Positions 8,955 through 18,053 are shown, counted from the first letter of the stretch. The stretch: DNA of 64,000 nt from an uncultured Bacteroidia bacterium (GCA_903902325.1 CAIUUO010000183.1:26197-90196); one strand, 5' to 3'. Notes: generated by a model from the sequence alone, not told the origin. Numbers and translations are program-made.

Positions 8955-9577
8955 GACTTTCTGAATAAGATGGTTAAAATGCGCGGTACCGACTGTTTGT
9001 TGTCATTGTCAAAATACTCTTTGATGTCCATGATTTCAAATCCATATTTTTTAGCTGATTCTGTAAAATCAGATACATGATGGTTGAAACAGTTGACGAT
9101 CTGCAGTCCTTCGGCCGTTTCAAATCTGGCTTTTGTACCGGTATATTGTTTAAACGGATGAAGTTCTCCCAGGTAAACTATTCCTCCCTGATTTAAGGAA
9201 GTGGATGCCTTTTCAAAAACCGGATCCAGATTCTCAATGTGTTCAAGCACCAGACTGAAAACAAGGAGGTCATATTTTTGGGTAATGAATGTCCATGGTT
9301 GATTCATATCGGCTTGCAGGAATTGTACTTTTCCTGATTGAATTTTCTTCTTTGCCCTTGACAGCATTTCTTCAGACAGATCGACAGCCAGTATTTCCTT
9401 CGATTTTGACAGCAGCCATCTTGTATTTTTTCCAGTACCGCAGCCGATTTCAAGACAAGAATCAAATGCCAGATCAGCCAAATTATCTTTTAAGGCCAAT
9501 GCTTCAAGATCCCTTGTCTTGTTGTCGTTGGTGTCGTACTGGTCGGCCCAGCTGTCGTATGCTTGTCTGACTTCCAT
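8951..9577 (-). CDS. Class I SAM-dependent methyltransferase
   Basis: A 208-residue Rossmann-fold methyltransferase. Motif I is LEIGCGTGKNT near 42-52, followed by ILAVDLSEEML (motif II, acidic residue for the ribose), FLQADMNQPW (motif III) and a motif IV-like DLLVFSLVLEHIEN. This pattern fits the UbiE/Methyltransf_11 group. The substrate is not evident. It precedes the VOC gene with a four-base overlap and starts 10 bp after the end of the GH106-like gene, so all three may share a transcript. There is no membrane segment. Confidence 0.88.
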   Translation of the reverse strand: MEVRQAYDSWADQYDTNDNKTRDLEALALKDNLADLAFDSCLEIGCGTGKNTRWLLSKSKEILAVDLSEEMLSRAKKKIQSGKVQFLQADMNQPWTFITQKYDLLVFSLVLEHIENLDPVFEKASTSLNQGGIVYLGELHPFKQYTGTKARFETAEGLQIVNCFNHHVSDFTESAKKYGFEIMDIKEYFDNDNKQSVPRILTILFRKS

Positions 9578-9587
9578 CTTTTGACTG

Positions 9588-11618
9588 CTATTTTTGTTGG
9601 GACCCTACTTCCCATTTCTCTTTTCCGGTTTTGAATCGGGGGATATAAACCGGAGTTTTTGGATTGAATCCAATGTCCACTGGTGATATGGTGCCATCCT
9701 TTCCGATCCGGATCAAAATTGACTGATAAGGTTGAAATATCAGGGAATAAGGAATTTCTTTTCCTTTATAATGAATTTTGATGTTGATCGTGTCTGTTTT
9801 AGTGTTGAGGGATTGCCCGTATGCAAGTGGAAACTTAAGCCACTGCGCATGCGGGTTGGCAAAGAATACTGTCAATCCTTCGCTGGTCTCCCTGCACCAG
9901 AAATCCGTTTTGTCACTTCCTTTTACAAGCGGAGAAATCAAGGGCATTGCCTGCCACGAGGTTTTCACATTTTTCATTGCTTTCAACTTATTCAAAAGTA
10001 ACCCATATTCATTGCCGGAAGGATAAAAACCGGGTTCGCAGGGTACTCGTTTCAAACAGACTGGCAGGCCCTTCCCAGCCAATTCCACTACTCTTCGTAG
10101 TGAGGATATATCCATGAATTTGACATTCATGTAAAAAGCCGAAAATGAAAGATCACCTGCTTGAAGGATGCCATCGTGAAGATCGGCCTTTTGAAGAAAT
10201 TCCCCGTTGATCCAGAGCGGACGCCAGGACCTGAGTTCAGCAGGAAGATAAGTGTAACGATGTTCATATTCACCCCAGGCCCAAATAAACTGTTTTTCGA
10301 TGGGAAGTTCTCCGGCTACCCAGGTATCTTCTGTTGGCAGGTAAACAGCCACTTTCGAAACTGCCTTCCCCTGTTTCAGGTATCCTGATACCTTTTCCAT
10401 GTATTTATTGAAAGACGGGATCTCTGGTGCAAGTGATCCGCTCTTCCCCACATGAACGGATGCATAGAATTTAAATGTATCCTGCCCAGCCGGATTAAGC
10501 GGTTTTCCATGCCAGATGATATGATTTACCCCGTTGGCGAAGACCGCATCGGCCACGAGTTTCAGGTCGGCAGTCTGTTCTTCGGAATGATGGTCGCGGG
10601 GCCATCCATACAGACAGGTAAAAGTTTCAGAGGTTACCACTTTTTTGCCGGATAGCCCAGCCGCTGAAGCTACTATGTTGGCAAAGGCAGGTTCATAGAG
10701 CAGTGCCTCGCTTTCGGGAATATCCACAGAAGCATAGGAGGAAATGATGTCGCAGGGGGCGCCGGCGCACTGAACCCGTGAATATGCCCCCAGGTCATGG
10801 CTTTTTTGCGTGAACGGCTTGTAGAATCCGTTGATCACATATTCAGACAAAAGCTTCATGTAATCGTAGCGTACAGCAGGGTAGGGCATTCTGTTTGAAT
10901 AGAGGCTGTCGCGGTAATCCATCACGGAATATCCATATCGCTCCCTGAATTTCTCCGGAAAGCCTTTTGTGTAAAGTTGCCTTGTCTCCACTTCCCAGGA
11001 GTCACAGAAGAGTCCGGAAAGAGAACCCTTCAGGGCAGGTTTCAATGCATCTCCTGTTCTTTGGGCATAATGCCAAAAAGCATTCCTGCTAAGGTGATCA
11101 ATGACATAACCCTTTTTCGGATAATCCCAGGAGGCAGTAATTTCCTGTCTCCAGGAAGGATCAGTCATGTTCATGGTCGCTTCATCAAAAGGGACTTCCT
11201 GATCGCCGAAAGGCCAAAGGGAACCGAAGGTGAAATCGCAGCCCAATCCCAGACTATCGGCGCAGTGCTTCGCGTAAGATACCATATTTGACCAGTCTTT
11301 GCTCAGCCACTTCTGGCGCGGAGTATAGTTGAGGGTGTCTTTTTTCATCCTGTTCAGGGGATAGACCCAGGCAATTTCGACACCGCCGAAACCGTTTTTC
11401 TTCAGCCAGACCAGATTATCTGAAAGATCCGCTTTTTTAATTTCGGAGGCGAACCACCACCAGCGAGTCCATGGGCGGGAATCGGTGTAGAATTTTGATT
11501 TGGAGAGATCAGGTTGTTTTAGAGTTGACCCCGTCTGAGCAATTGAAATGAGTTGAAAACTCCAGAATAGTATGAAGAGGAGCAGAATGGTCTTTGTTGA
11601 TTTGTTTAAATTATTCAT
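9588..11618 (-). CDS. Secreted GH106-like glycoside hydrolase (alpha-L-rhamnosidase related)
   Basis: About 676 residues, exported by a signal peptide (MNNLNKSTKTILLLFILFWS... ending at AQTG). The catalytic-domain opening RPWTRWWWFAS...GFGGVEIAW and the later DSWEV, KFRERYGYSVMDYR and VVTSETFTC match the GH106 family, known for alpha-L-rhamnosidases that act on plant and bacterial polysaccharides. Typical GH106 proteins exceed 1,000 residues; this one keeps the barrel and one following domain but lacks most of the C-terminal beta domains. I start at the ATG at 11618 because the longer reading to 11645 would put extra residues before the signal peptide. No SusC/D pair is near, so it is not in a recognisable polysaccharide utilisation locus. 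Confidence 0.8.
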   Translation of the reverse strand: MNNLNKSTKTILLLFILFWSFQLISIAQTGSTLKQPDLSKSKFYTDSRPWTRWWWFASEIKKADLSDNLVWLKKNGFGGVEIAWVYPLNRMKKDTLNYTPRQKWLSKDWSNMVSYAKHCADSLGLGCDFTFGSLWPFGDQEVPFDEATMNMTDPSWRQEITASWDYPKKGYVIDHLSRNAFWHYAQRTGDALKPALKGSLSGLFCDSWEVETRQLYTKGFPEKFRERYGYSVMDYRDSLYSNRMPYPAVRYDYMKLLSEYVINGFYKPFTQKSHDLGAYSRVQCAGAPCDIISSYASVDIPESEALLYEPAFANIVASAAGLSGKKVVTSETFTCLYGWPRDHHSEEQTADLKLVADAVFANGVNHIIWHGKPLNPAGQDTFKFYASVHVGKSGSLAPEIPSFNKYMEKVSGYLKQGKAVSKVAVYLPTEDTWVAGELPIEKQFIWAWGEYEHRYTYLPAELRSWRPLWINGEFLQKADLHDGILQAGDLSFSAFYMNVKFMDISSLRRVVELAGKGLPVCLKRVPCEPGFYPSGNEYGLLLNKLKAMKNVKTSWQAMPLISPLVKGSDKTDFWCRETSEGLTVFFANPHAQWLKFPLAYGQSLNTKTDTINIKIHYKGKEIPYSLIFQPYQSILIRIGKDGTISPVDIGFNPKTPVYIPRFKTGKEKWEVGSQQK

Positions 11619-11661
11619 AGACAGGAATATAAATACAAATACCATTTATGATGATATAACC

Positions 11662-11745
11662 GGAAATAAGAAATAAGAAATAAGTTGAAATAGATAGAAA
11701 TAAATGGAAATATTTCAATCAATTTCAATCAATTTCCCCTTCAAA
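11662..11745. repeat. A-rich tandem repeat (AGAAATA heptamers and AATTTCAATC units)
   Basis: The 135-bp gap between the GH106-like start and the DUF59 stop contains three AGAAATA heptamers in a row, then words of the AATAGAAATAAATGGAAATA type and two copies of AATTTCAATC. A related AATAGAAATAAATTGA array is at 22713-22790. Confidence 0.6.
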
Positions 11746-11753
11746 CCGTCTTC

Positions 11754-12056
11754 CTACATAAATCCCAGTTCGAGCCTTGCCTCTTCAGACATCATCGACT
11801 TTTCCCAGGCAGGGTCGAAGGTGATTTCAACCTTGCAATCCTCAACACCTTCAACTTTTCTGGTCATGTATTCCACATCGGCGACAATCATGTCAGCAGC
11901 AGGGCATCCGGGTGCGGTGAGTGTCATCAGCACAGTGGCCGAATTATCTACCACATCCACGTTGTATACCAGTCCAAGGTCGTAAATATTGACGGGTATT
12001 TCAGGGTCGAAAACCTCCTTGAGGTTAGCAATGATCAGATCTATTCTTGGGTCCAT
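11754..12056 (-). CDS. DUF59 / MIP18-family Fe-S assembly protein (SufT-like)
   Basis: A 100-residue protein of the MIP18/PaaD (DUF59) family that helps deliver or mature iron-sulfur clusters. DPEIPVNIYDLGLVY and the TLTAPGCPAADM segment with its conserved Cys are the family signature, followed by a WEKSMMSEEARLELG tail seen in Suf-linked members. It is the last gene of the suf operon, one base after the sufE stop. The frame runs on to 12092, but the ATG at 12056 fits both the family N-terminus and the gene spacing. It is cytoplasmic. The name SufT is used for several relatives, so I leave the symbol empty. Confidence 0.9.
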   Translation of the reverse strand: MDPRIDLIIANLKEVFDPEIPVNIYDLGLVYNVDVVDNSATVLMTLTAPGCPAADMIVADVEYMTRKVEGVEDCKVEITFDPAWEKSMMSEEARLELGFM

Positions 12057-12057
12057 G

Positions 12058-12489
12058 TTATTTTTTTTGAGATAAGATTTGTTTGTAGGCAATGGCGTAC
12101 AGTTTAATTTGCTTGACCATGGCCATCAATCCGTTTGAACGGGTAGGTGAGAGATGTTGTTTCAATCCGATTTCGTCGATGAAGTATGGTTCTGCGTCTA
12201 TTATCTCCTGCGGAGTTCTTCCCGAGAAAACCTTCATCAGCAGGGCAACCAGTCCTTTCACGATCAGGGCATCGCTTTCGGCATCAAAATAAAGCAGGTC
12301 ACCTTCCATTCTTTGTTGCAGCCAAACCCTTGATTGACATCCCCGAATCAGGTTCTGGTCGACTTTAAATGCCGGATCAATGGGTTGGAGTTCGTTACCC
12401 AGTTCGATCAGGTAGGTATATTTATCCATCCAGTCTTCATAAACTGCAAAATCGGAGATAATCTCCTTCTGTACTTCTTCGATGGTCAT
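12058..12489 (-). CDS. sufE: Cysteine desulfurase activator SufE
   Basis: A 143-residue sulfur acceptor that takes persulfide from SufS and passes it to the SufBCD scaffold. The motif LIRGCQSRVWL puts the acceptor cysteine at residue 51 when the ATG at 12489 is used, which is the same position as in E. coli SufE and supports that start over the upstream reading to 12522. The C-terminal part LMKVFSGRTPQEI...GLKQHLSPTRSNGL is typical. The gene lies between sufS, from which it is separated by 124 bp of repeat-containing DNA, and the DUF59 gene. Confidence 0.94.
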   Translation of the reverse strand: MTIEEVQKEIISDFAVYEDWMDKYTYLIELGNELQPIDPAFKVDQNLIRGCQSRVWLQQRMEGDLLYFDAESDALIVKGLVALLMKVFSGRTPQEIIDAEPYFIDEIGLKQHLSPTRSNGLMAMVKQIKLYAIAYKQILSQKK

Positions 12490-12520
12490 GTCAAATGTTT
12501 TTGCTAAAGTAGGTATTATC

Positions 12521-12556
12521 AAATTGACAATTGACAGTTGACAATTGACAATTATG
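12521..12556. repeat. Heptamer repeat ATTGACA inside the suf operon (copy 1)
   Basis: Tandem units ATTGACA, ATTGACA, GTTGACA, ATTGACA then ATTATG lie between sufS and sufE. A word of about 36 bp is identical to the copy at 16251-16286, and an inverted, less regular copy is at 16405-16437. The rest of the gap (12557-12613) shows nothing recognisable. Confidence 0.85.
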
Positions 12557-12613
12557 CAATGGATTGATTGAGTAAGTACTACGGAATGTCGGGGCCGGCA
12601 TAAATTGTGCTTT

Positions 12614-13831
12614 CTAGAACATTGAACGGATACGTGTCAAAGCCTCAATGAAACGATCAACTTCCTCCATCGTGTTGTAAAAGCTGAAGGAGGCTCGGGT
12701 CATGGCGGAAACATTGTAATGGTCCATCACGGGATCTGCGCACAATCTGCCTGTTCTCACTGCAATACCCAACTGGTCGAGCAAGGTTCCCAGGTCGAAG
12801 GGATGGATCTGATCCAATTCAAAACAAATTACGGCACTTTTTGAATCTGACTCCCCAAAAATCCGGACATTCCCCAGGGCTTTCAGTTTCCCGGTAGCAT
12901 ATTTGAGAAGTTGGTGTTCGTATTCTGCAATGGTTGGCAGACCTATATTTTGCAGGTATTGAATGGCAGTTCCCATGGCAATGGCTCCAACGTAATGGGG
13001 TGTTCCTGCTTCAAATTTAAGCGGAATTTCTGCGTAGGTAGTTTTTTCGAAGGTCACCCTGTCGATCATTTCGCCACCTCCTAAAAAAGGAGGCATGGAC
13101 TCCAGCCATTTTCTTTTGCCATACAATACTCCAATCCCGGTAGGGCCATAAATCTTGTGTCCTGAAAATGCAAAGAAATCGCAGTCGAGGTCCTGAACGT
13201 CTATTGAGATATGGGGAACACTCTGGGCGCCGTCGATTAGAACAGGCACATTGTGCAGATGAGCAATTCGGATTAATTCCTTGACAGGATTTACGGTTCC
13301 AAGCGTATTGGAAACGTGCGTCAGGGCAATGATCCTCGTATGCACTGAAATCAAAGATTCAAGCAATTCGGTCTTTAATTCTCCGTTATCTGCGAATGGC
13401 AATATTTTAAGAATAGCATGATGACGTTCGCATGCCATCTGCCAGGGTACTATATTGGCATGATGCTCCATCTCTGTGACGATAATTTCGTCACCTTCTG
13501 ACACAAATTTTTCGCAAAAAGAACGTGCCACCAGATTAATGGATTCGGTAGTTCCATGTGTGAAAATGATCTCTTCCCTTTCACCCGCATGGAGAAAATC
13601 TTTTACGATATCGCGGGCAACTTCATAGGCTTCAGTGGTTTTAATGGCATGTGTGTGCGTTCCGCGGTGGATATTGGCATTGGTCTTCACCGAAAATTCA
13701 CTGATTTTCTCTAAAACCGGAAGCGGGCGCTGTGCTGTGGCCGCATTGTCAAAATAGACCCAGGGACGGTTGTTGACAGTCTGGTCGAGTATGGGGAAAT
13801 CTTTTCTTATATCCTGATAATTAAAGCTCAT
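12614..13831 (-). CDS. sufS: Cysteine desulfurase SufS
   Basis: A 405-residue PLP enzyme that removes sulfur from cysteine for Fe-S assembly. With the ATG at 13831, the PLP lysine in SGHKIYGPTG is residue 226 and the persulfide cysteine in RTGRLCADP is residue 364, the same numbers as in E. coli SufS. GTTESINLV and EMEHHANIVPW are also standard. The frame stays open for 75 more codons to 14056, but that stretch is translated repeat DNA and has no family similarity. The gene is in the sufBCDSE order; a repeat begins only about 10 bp upstream of the start codon, which may affect translation. Confidence 0.96.
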   Translation of the reverse strand: MSFNYQDIRKDFPILDQTVNNRPWVYFDNAATAQRPLPVLEKISEFSVKTNANIHRGTHTHAIKTTEAYEVARDIVKDFLHAGEREEIIFTHGTTESINLVARSFCEKFVSEGDEIIVTEMEHHANIVPWQMACERHHAILKILPFADNGELKTELLESLISVHTRIIALTHVSNTLGTVNPVKELIRIAHLHNVPVLIDGAQSVPHISIDVQDLDCDFFAFSGHKIYGPTGIGVLYGKRKWLESMPPFLGGGEMIDRVTFEKTTYAEIPLKFEAGTPHYVGAIAMGTAIQYLQNIGLPTIAEYEHQLLKYATGKLKALGNVRIFGESDSKSAVICFELDQIHPFDLGTLLDQLGIAVRTGRLCADPVMDHYNVSAMTRASFSFYNTMEEVDRFIEALTRIRSMF

Positions 13832-13840
13832 TATGAAGAA

Positions 13841-14035
13841 ATTTTCGATTTTCGATTTTCGATTTTGGAATGCGCGTTTATCCAATATTCTGATTTGATG
13901 CTCAGAACCTTTTTGACCTTTAGGACAATTTGGGACCTTTGACCCTTCGACCTCTTCGACAGGCTCAGGGACCGAAGAATCAGGGACCGGCAAATCATAT
14001 AATATTTGTATGCCCTTCGACATGCTCAGGGAGCT
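13841..14035. repeat. Composite repeat in the sufD-sufS gap: ATTTTCG heptamers plus CTTCGACAGGCTCAGGG words
   Basis: From 13841 there are three ATTTTCG heptamers and one ATTTTGG, then about 60 bp of less regular DNA. Next come GACCCTTCGACCTCTTCGAC, AGGCTCAGGGACCGAAGAAT, a second CAGGGACCGG and a third word CCCTTCGACATGCTCAGGGA ending near 14035. The same two repeat types are paired at 7358-7433. The stretch between sufD and sufS is 258 bp and holds no gene. Confidence 0.8.
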
Positions 14036-14089
14036 GGATTTGGGAGTTGAACTCACCCCTTCTCCCAGTCGCCCCGTCTCCCCATTCTT

Positions 14090-15460
14090 CTATCGTATAC
14101 ACTCCAGCTTGCAGTCGTGGCATCTTGATACTTCTCCCCTCAGTCTTTTGTTGACCAGCCTGTCGATGCTCTGTCGAAGCTGCTCAACCCTGATATTGGT
14201 AAGAACTTCATGGGCGAAGGCGAACATCAGCATCAAACGAGCCTCTTTCTCATTGATTCCGCGGGTTTGCAGGTAAAACAAAGCCTCTTCGTTGATCTGT
14301 CCGACAGTTGCGCCATGCGAACATTTCACATCATCGTTGTCGATTACAAGCTGAGGTTTGGTATTCATCCTGGCGGCCTTGGTGAGCAAAACGCTGTTGT
14401 TTCGCTGGAATGCTTCGGTCTTTTTGGCGCCTGGCATTACATGGATCCGGCCTGTAAAAGCTCCCGTCGAATTGTCATCCAGCACGTTTTTGAAGATCTG
14501 ATTGCTCTGGCATCCGGGCTGGGCATGTTCGATCGATGTGAAAGTATCACAATGCTGATCCTTGTCTGTCAGCGCCAGACCGAATAAGGCTGCATTCGCA
14601 TGCTCACCCTGCAGGTCTGTGTGGAGATGGTTGCGGGTAAGGCCGCCATGCAGGGAGATGGTATTGGTGATCAGTTGTGAATTTTTTTCCTGGCGAACAA
14701 AAATCCCGTTCAGGTAGGCCGTACCGTTGTGCTGGTTTTGAATCCCGTAAATATCAACTACGGAATCTTCGGCCATATGCACTTCAGTCAGGTAATTGGC
14801 AATGAAGCTGTACACTGCCAAAGTATGATCGCAAAACATGAGCTTGACCTGTGAATTTTTGCCAACGATCACCAGGTTTCTCAGGGTGACGTATAGGTCT
14901 TCCTCGCTGCGCAGCAGGTTAATAATCTGAATCGGTTTTTCTATGACCACATGATCAGGGATATAGATAAAAATCCCATCCTGTGCGAAGGCACTGTTGA
15001 GTGCAACCAAAGGATCCTTCGCAGGATCTGCCATTTTTCCGTAGTATTTTTCAACCAGTTCGGTATCTTCCTTCCAGGCCCTTTCCATGCTTTTGATGAT
15101 GGTACCCTTTGGAAACTGATCCGTTTTGTTCATTCCATAATACCATCCGTTCACCTGAAAAAGGACATGGGTGTCGAATTCAGGAACGTCGCAGGTGAAC
15201 ACTTCCTGCATATCGAAATCGAAAGATGTCGGACGGAAAGCGCGGTTAAAGTTTTCCTGGGCAAACAGTTTGGTGAGGTCCGTGTATTTGTAGTTTTCGA
15301 CCCTTCTGTCGGGAATCCCCATGCGCAGGAATTCTGCCATCGCCTGCTTACGCTGATTCTTCAGAAAATCGGGTGAGCCTTCATTCAAAAGGTGCCCGTT
15401 TTCAAGAAACAGGTCAGACAGTCTCTGATCGGCAGTTTCTATAGTATTTTTCTCTGTCAT
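14090..15460 (-). CDS. sufD: Fe-S cluster assembly protein SufD
   Basis: A 456-residue beta-helix scaffold partner of SufB in the SufBC2D complex. The N-terminal helical part (MGIPDRRVENYKYTDL) and the C-terminal HGATVGQINEEALFYLQTRGI with KCSHG are the SufD signature, and the His in KCSHG is conserved among SufD proteins. The last residues, CHDCKLECIR, contain three cysteines close together, an extra not needed for the family. The gene starts 3 bp after the sufC stop. It is cytoplasmic. Confidence 0.94.
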   Translation of the reverse strand: MTEKNTIETADQRLSDLFLENGHLLNEGSPDFLKNQRKQAMAEFLRMGIPDRRVENYKYTDLTKLFAQENFNRAFRPTSFDFDMQEVFTCDVPEFDTHVLFQVNGWYYGMNKTDQFPKGTIIKSMERAWKEDTELVEKYYGKMADPAKDPLVALNSAFAQDGIFIYIPDHVVIEKPIQIINLLRSEEDLYVTLRNLVIVGKNSQVKLMFCDHTLAVYSFIANYLTEVHMAEDSVVDIYGIQNQHNGTAYLNGIFVRQEKNSQLITNTISLHGGLTRNHLHTDLQGEHANAALFGLALTDKDQHCDTFTSIEHAQPGCQSNQIFKNVLDDNSTGAFTGRIHVMPGAKKTEAFQRNNSVLLTKAARMNTKPQLVIDNDDVKCSHGATVGQINEEALFYLQTRGINEKEARLMLMFAFAHEVLTNIRVEQLRQSIDRLVNKRLRGEVSRCHDCKLECIR

Positions 15461-15463
15461 GGT

Positions 15464-16216
15464 TTACTCTCCCAACTCTTTTTTGATCCAGTCGTATCCC
15501 TTCTCTTCCAGTTCGAGGACAAGTTCCTTCCCTGCTGATTTGACGATCTGCCCCTTGTATAGCACATGCACAAAATCAGGAACAATGTAATCCAGCAGAC
15601 GCTGGTAGTGCGTTACCACGATGGTTGCGTTTTCAGGTTTCTTCAGCATGTTGACTCCGTTGGCAACAATTCTTAGCGCATCTATATCGAGACCACTGTC
15701 GGTTTCATCAAGAATGGCAAGTTTCGGCTCAAGCATGGCCATCTGGAAAATCTCGTTCTTCTTCTTTTCTCCTCCTGAGAAACCTTCGTTGACGGAACGG
15801 TTGGTCAGTTGTGAGTCAATCTGGACCATCTCTTTTTTCTCACGCATCACCTTCAGGAAATCACCTGCTGAGAGTTCTTTCAGATTGTGGTATTTGCGTG
15901 ATTCGTTCACAGCAGTTTTCAAAAAGTTGATCATGCTGACACCCGGGATCTCCACAGGATACTGGAAACTCAGGAAGAGTCCCTCCTTGGCACGAACATC
16001 GGCAGGCATGGCGAGAAGGTCTTTTCCGAAGAAAGTTACCTCTCCCTTTGTCACTTCATAACTGGTGTGGCCTGCCAGTACATTGGCAAGCGTACTTTTT
16101 CCGGATCCATTGGGTCCCATGATGGCATGTACTTCTCCGGCATTGATGGTCAGGTTGATACCGCGCAGAATTTCCTTTCCCTCTACGCTGGCATGTAAAT
16201 CTTTTATAATAAGCAT
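15464..16216 (-). CDS. sufC: Fe-S cluster assembly ATPase SufC
   Basis: A 250-residue ABC-type ATPase that drives the SufBC2D scaffold. The Walker A motif GPNGSGKS is at 34-41. The SufC-type signature FSGGEKKKNEI is followed by the Walker B region LAILDETDSGLD, and VVTHYQRLL carries the switch His. The linker SLTNRSVNEGFSGG form is characteristic of SufC and not of transport ATPases. It lies 3 bp ahead of sufD and is separated from sufB by a 221-bp gap carrying an inverted pair of ATTGACA repeats. Confidence 0.96.
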   Translation of the reverse strand: MLIIKDLHASVEGKEILRGINLTINAGEVHAIMGPNGSGKSTLANVLAGHTSYEVTKGEVTFFGKDLLAMPADVRAKEGLFLSFQYPVEIPGVSMINFLKTAVNESRKYHNLKELSAGDFLKVMREKKEMVQIDSQLTNRSVNEGFSGGEKKKNEIFQMAMLEPKLAILDETDSGLDIDALRIVANGVNMLKKPENATIVVTHYQRLLDYIVPDFVHVLYKGQIVKSAGKELVLELEEKGYDWIKKELGE

Positions 16217-16250
16217 ATTCTCGATATATTTATAACTAATAAGTTTTATT

Positions 16251-16437
16251 AAATTGACAATTGACAGTTGACAATTGACAATTATGTTGAGAGCATAATT
16301 TATTTTCTAAATGAGAAATAATTTTGATGTTAAATGTTTCGTTAACTTAAAAATAGATAGCATTTGGGTTGATATTACAAGCCCAAATACTGGATAGTTC
16401 CTAATTCATTGTCAATTGTCAATTGTCCATTTTCAAT
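16251..16437. repeat. Inverted pair of ATTGACA repeats flanking about 120 bp between sufB and sufC
   Basis: The left arm (16251-16286) is AAATTGACAATTGACAGTTG followed by ACAATTGACAATTATG. The right arm (16405-16437) is the same family in reverse, CATTGTCAATTGTCAATTGT followed by CCATTTTCAATTT. The enclosed 118 bp are AT-rich and have no open frame. The right arm touches the sufB stop codon. The layout is like a small non-autonomous inverted-repeat element, but I see no target-site duplication. Confidence 0.75.
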
Positions 16438-17883
16438 TTATCCTACGCTTCCCTCCAGGCTGATCTGCAGCAGCTTTTGAGCCTCCACCGCAAATTCCAT
16501 GGGCAGTTTGTTGATCACCTCGCGGGCGTAGCCGTTCACGATCATGCCGATGGCATCCTGCGTGGAGATTCCGCGCTGGTTGCAGTAAAATATCTGGTCT
16601 TCGCCGATTTTTGAGGTCGTCGCTTCGTGTTCCACCACAGAATTGGGGTTTCCTACCTCAATGTACGGGAAGGTATGTGCACCGCAATGATCGCCCAGCA
16701 AAAGGGAGTCACATTGCGAATAATTCCTTGCATTTTCGGCTTTTGCAGCCACCCTGACCAATCCCCGGTAGGAGTTGGAACTGTGGCCGGCTGAGATTCC
16801 CTTGGAGACGATGGTGCTTTTGGTATTTTTCCCAAGATGGATCATTTTGGTGCCTGTATCTGCCTGCTGGTAATTGTTGGTAAGAGCCACGGAATTGAAC
16901 TCAGCCACAGAATTATCACCAAAGAGTATGCAACTGGGGTATTTCCAGGTGATGGCTGAACCTGTTTCCACCTGGTTCCAGAATATTTTAGAGGATATAC
17001 CCTTGCAAAGGCCTCGTTTGGTTACGAAATTGTAAATGCCTCCTATTCCGTCCTTGTTACCCGGATACCAGTTTTGCACGGTAGAATATTTCACCTCTGC
17101 CCTGTCGAGCGCAATGATTTCCACCACGGCAGCATGCAGTTGGTTTTCGTCGCGCATCGGTGCGGTACAACCTTCGAGGTATGAAACATAGCTGTCATCG
17201 TCGGCAATAATAAGCGTCCTTTCAAATTGCCCCGTATTTTTGGCATTGATCCTGAAATAGGTCGAGAGTTCCATGGGACACCTCACTCCTTTCGGGATGT
17301 ATACAAATGAACCATCAGAAAAGACGGCGCAGTTGAGGGCAGCAAAAAAATTGTCGTTGGGAGGAACAACCATTCCAAGGTATTTCTGTACCAGGTCGGG
17401 ATGGTGTTTCACCGCTTCGCTGAAGGAGCAGAAAATGATTCCGAGTTCAGCCAGGTTTTCCTTGAAAGTAGTCTTTACAGACACACTATCCATGACCGCG
17501 TCGACTGCCACACCGGCCAGCATCTTTTGTTCCTCCAGCGGAATTCCGAGTTTGGCAAAAGTGCTCAGCAGTTCGGGATCCACCTCATCGAGGCTTTCAT
17601 ATTTGGGTTTCTGACGAGGAGCAGCATAATAAATAATATCCTGGTAATCAATTTCCGGGACTTTCAATTGTGCCCATTCAGGCATTTTCATCGTCAGCCA
17701 TTTGCGGTAGGCCTTTAGCCTGAATTCGAGCATGAATTCAGGCTCTTCCTTTTTTGCGGAGATGATTCTCACCACCTCTTCGCTCAAGCCTTTGGGGATC
17801 GTATCCGTTTCGATATCCGTTACGAAACCAAAACGATAATCCCGGCCGGCAACTTCATTGAGTAATTTATTTTGATCATCCAT
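16438..17883 (-). CDS. sufB: Fe-S cluster assembly scaffold SufB
   Basis: A 481-residue beta-helix scaffold protein and first gene of the suf operon. Clear markers are [32 protein letters not shown] with the cysteine thought to accept sulfur from Suf[13 protein letters not shown], and the C-terminal [14 protein letters not shown] and [21 protein letters not shown]. It starts right downstream of a 9-bp repeat array (17889-17933). The operon promoter should lie between 17884 and 18060 on the minus strand, but I could not find a convincing TAnnTTTG box. Confidence 0.96.
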   Translation of the reverse strand: MDDQNKLLNEVAGRDYRFGFVTDIETDTIPKGLSEEVVRIISAKKEEPEFMLEFRLKAYRKWLTMKMPEWAQLKVPEIDYQDIIYYAAPRQKPKYESLDEVDPELLSTFAKLGIPLEEQKMLAGVAVDAVMDSVSVKTTFKENLAELGIIFCSFSEAVKHHPDLVQKYLGMVVPPNDNFFAALNCAVFSDGSFVYIPKGVRCPMELSTYFRINAKNTGQFERTLIIADDDSYVSYLEGCTAPMRDENQLHAAVVEIIALDRAEVKYSTVQNWYPGNKDGIGGIYNFVTKRGLCKGISSKIFWNQVETGSAITWKYPSCILFGDNSVAEFNSVALTNNYQQADTGTKMIHLGKNTKSTIVSKGISAGHSSNSYRGLVRVAAKAENARNYSQCDSLLLGDHCGAHTFPYIEVGNPNSVVEHEATTSKIGEDQIFYCNQRGISTQDAIGMIVNGYAREVINKLPMEFAVEAQKLLQISLEGSVG

Positions 17884-17888
17884 TTGAA

Positions 17889-17933
17889 TAAGTGCCTAGA
17901 GTGAACTAAAGTGAACTAAAGTGCCTAAAGTAT
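17889..17933. repeat. Tandem repeat AAAGTGCCT / AAAGTGAACT upstream of sufB
   Basis: Units of 9-10 bp (AGTGCCTAG, AGTGAACTAA twice, AGTGCCTAA) start 6 bp upstream of the sufB start codon. The same family borders the other end of the neighbouring gene thiL at 19158-19209. Confidence 0.8.
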
Positions 17934-18053
17934 TTAGGGACTCCAGACTTTTGTCCTGTTAAATTTAAAAATACCGTGAACCGGAGAACTTTTTTATAAA
18001 ATTGTCTGAAGGTTCATCTCTTTGTACGAATTTTTAATAAGACTTGATACAAA

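Noticed and set aside
13832-14056. 75-codon N-terminal extension of sufS
   Set aside because: The added residues are translated repeat DNA with no similarity to SufS, and the ATG at 13831 places the catalytic Lys and Cys exactly as in E. coli.
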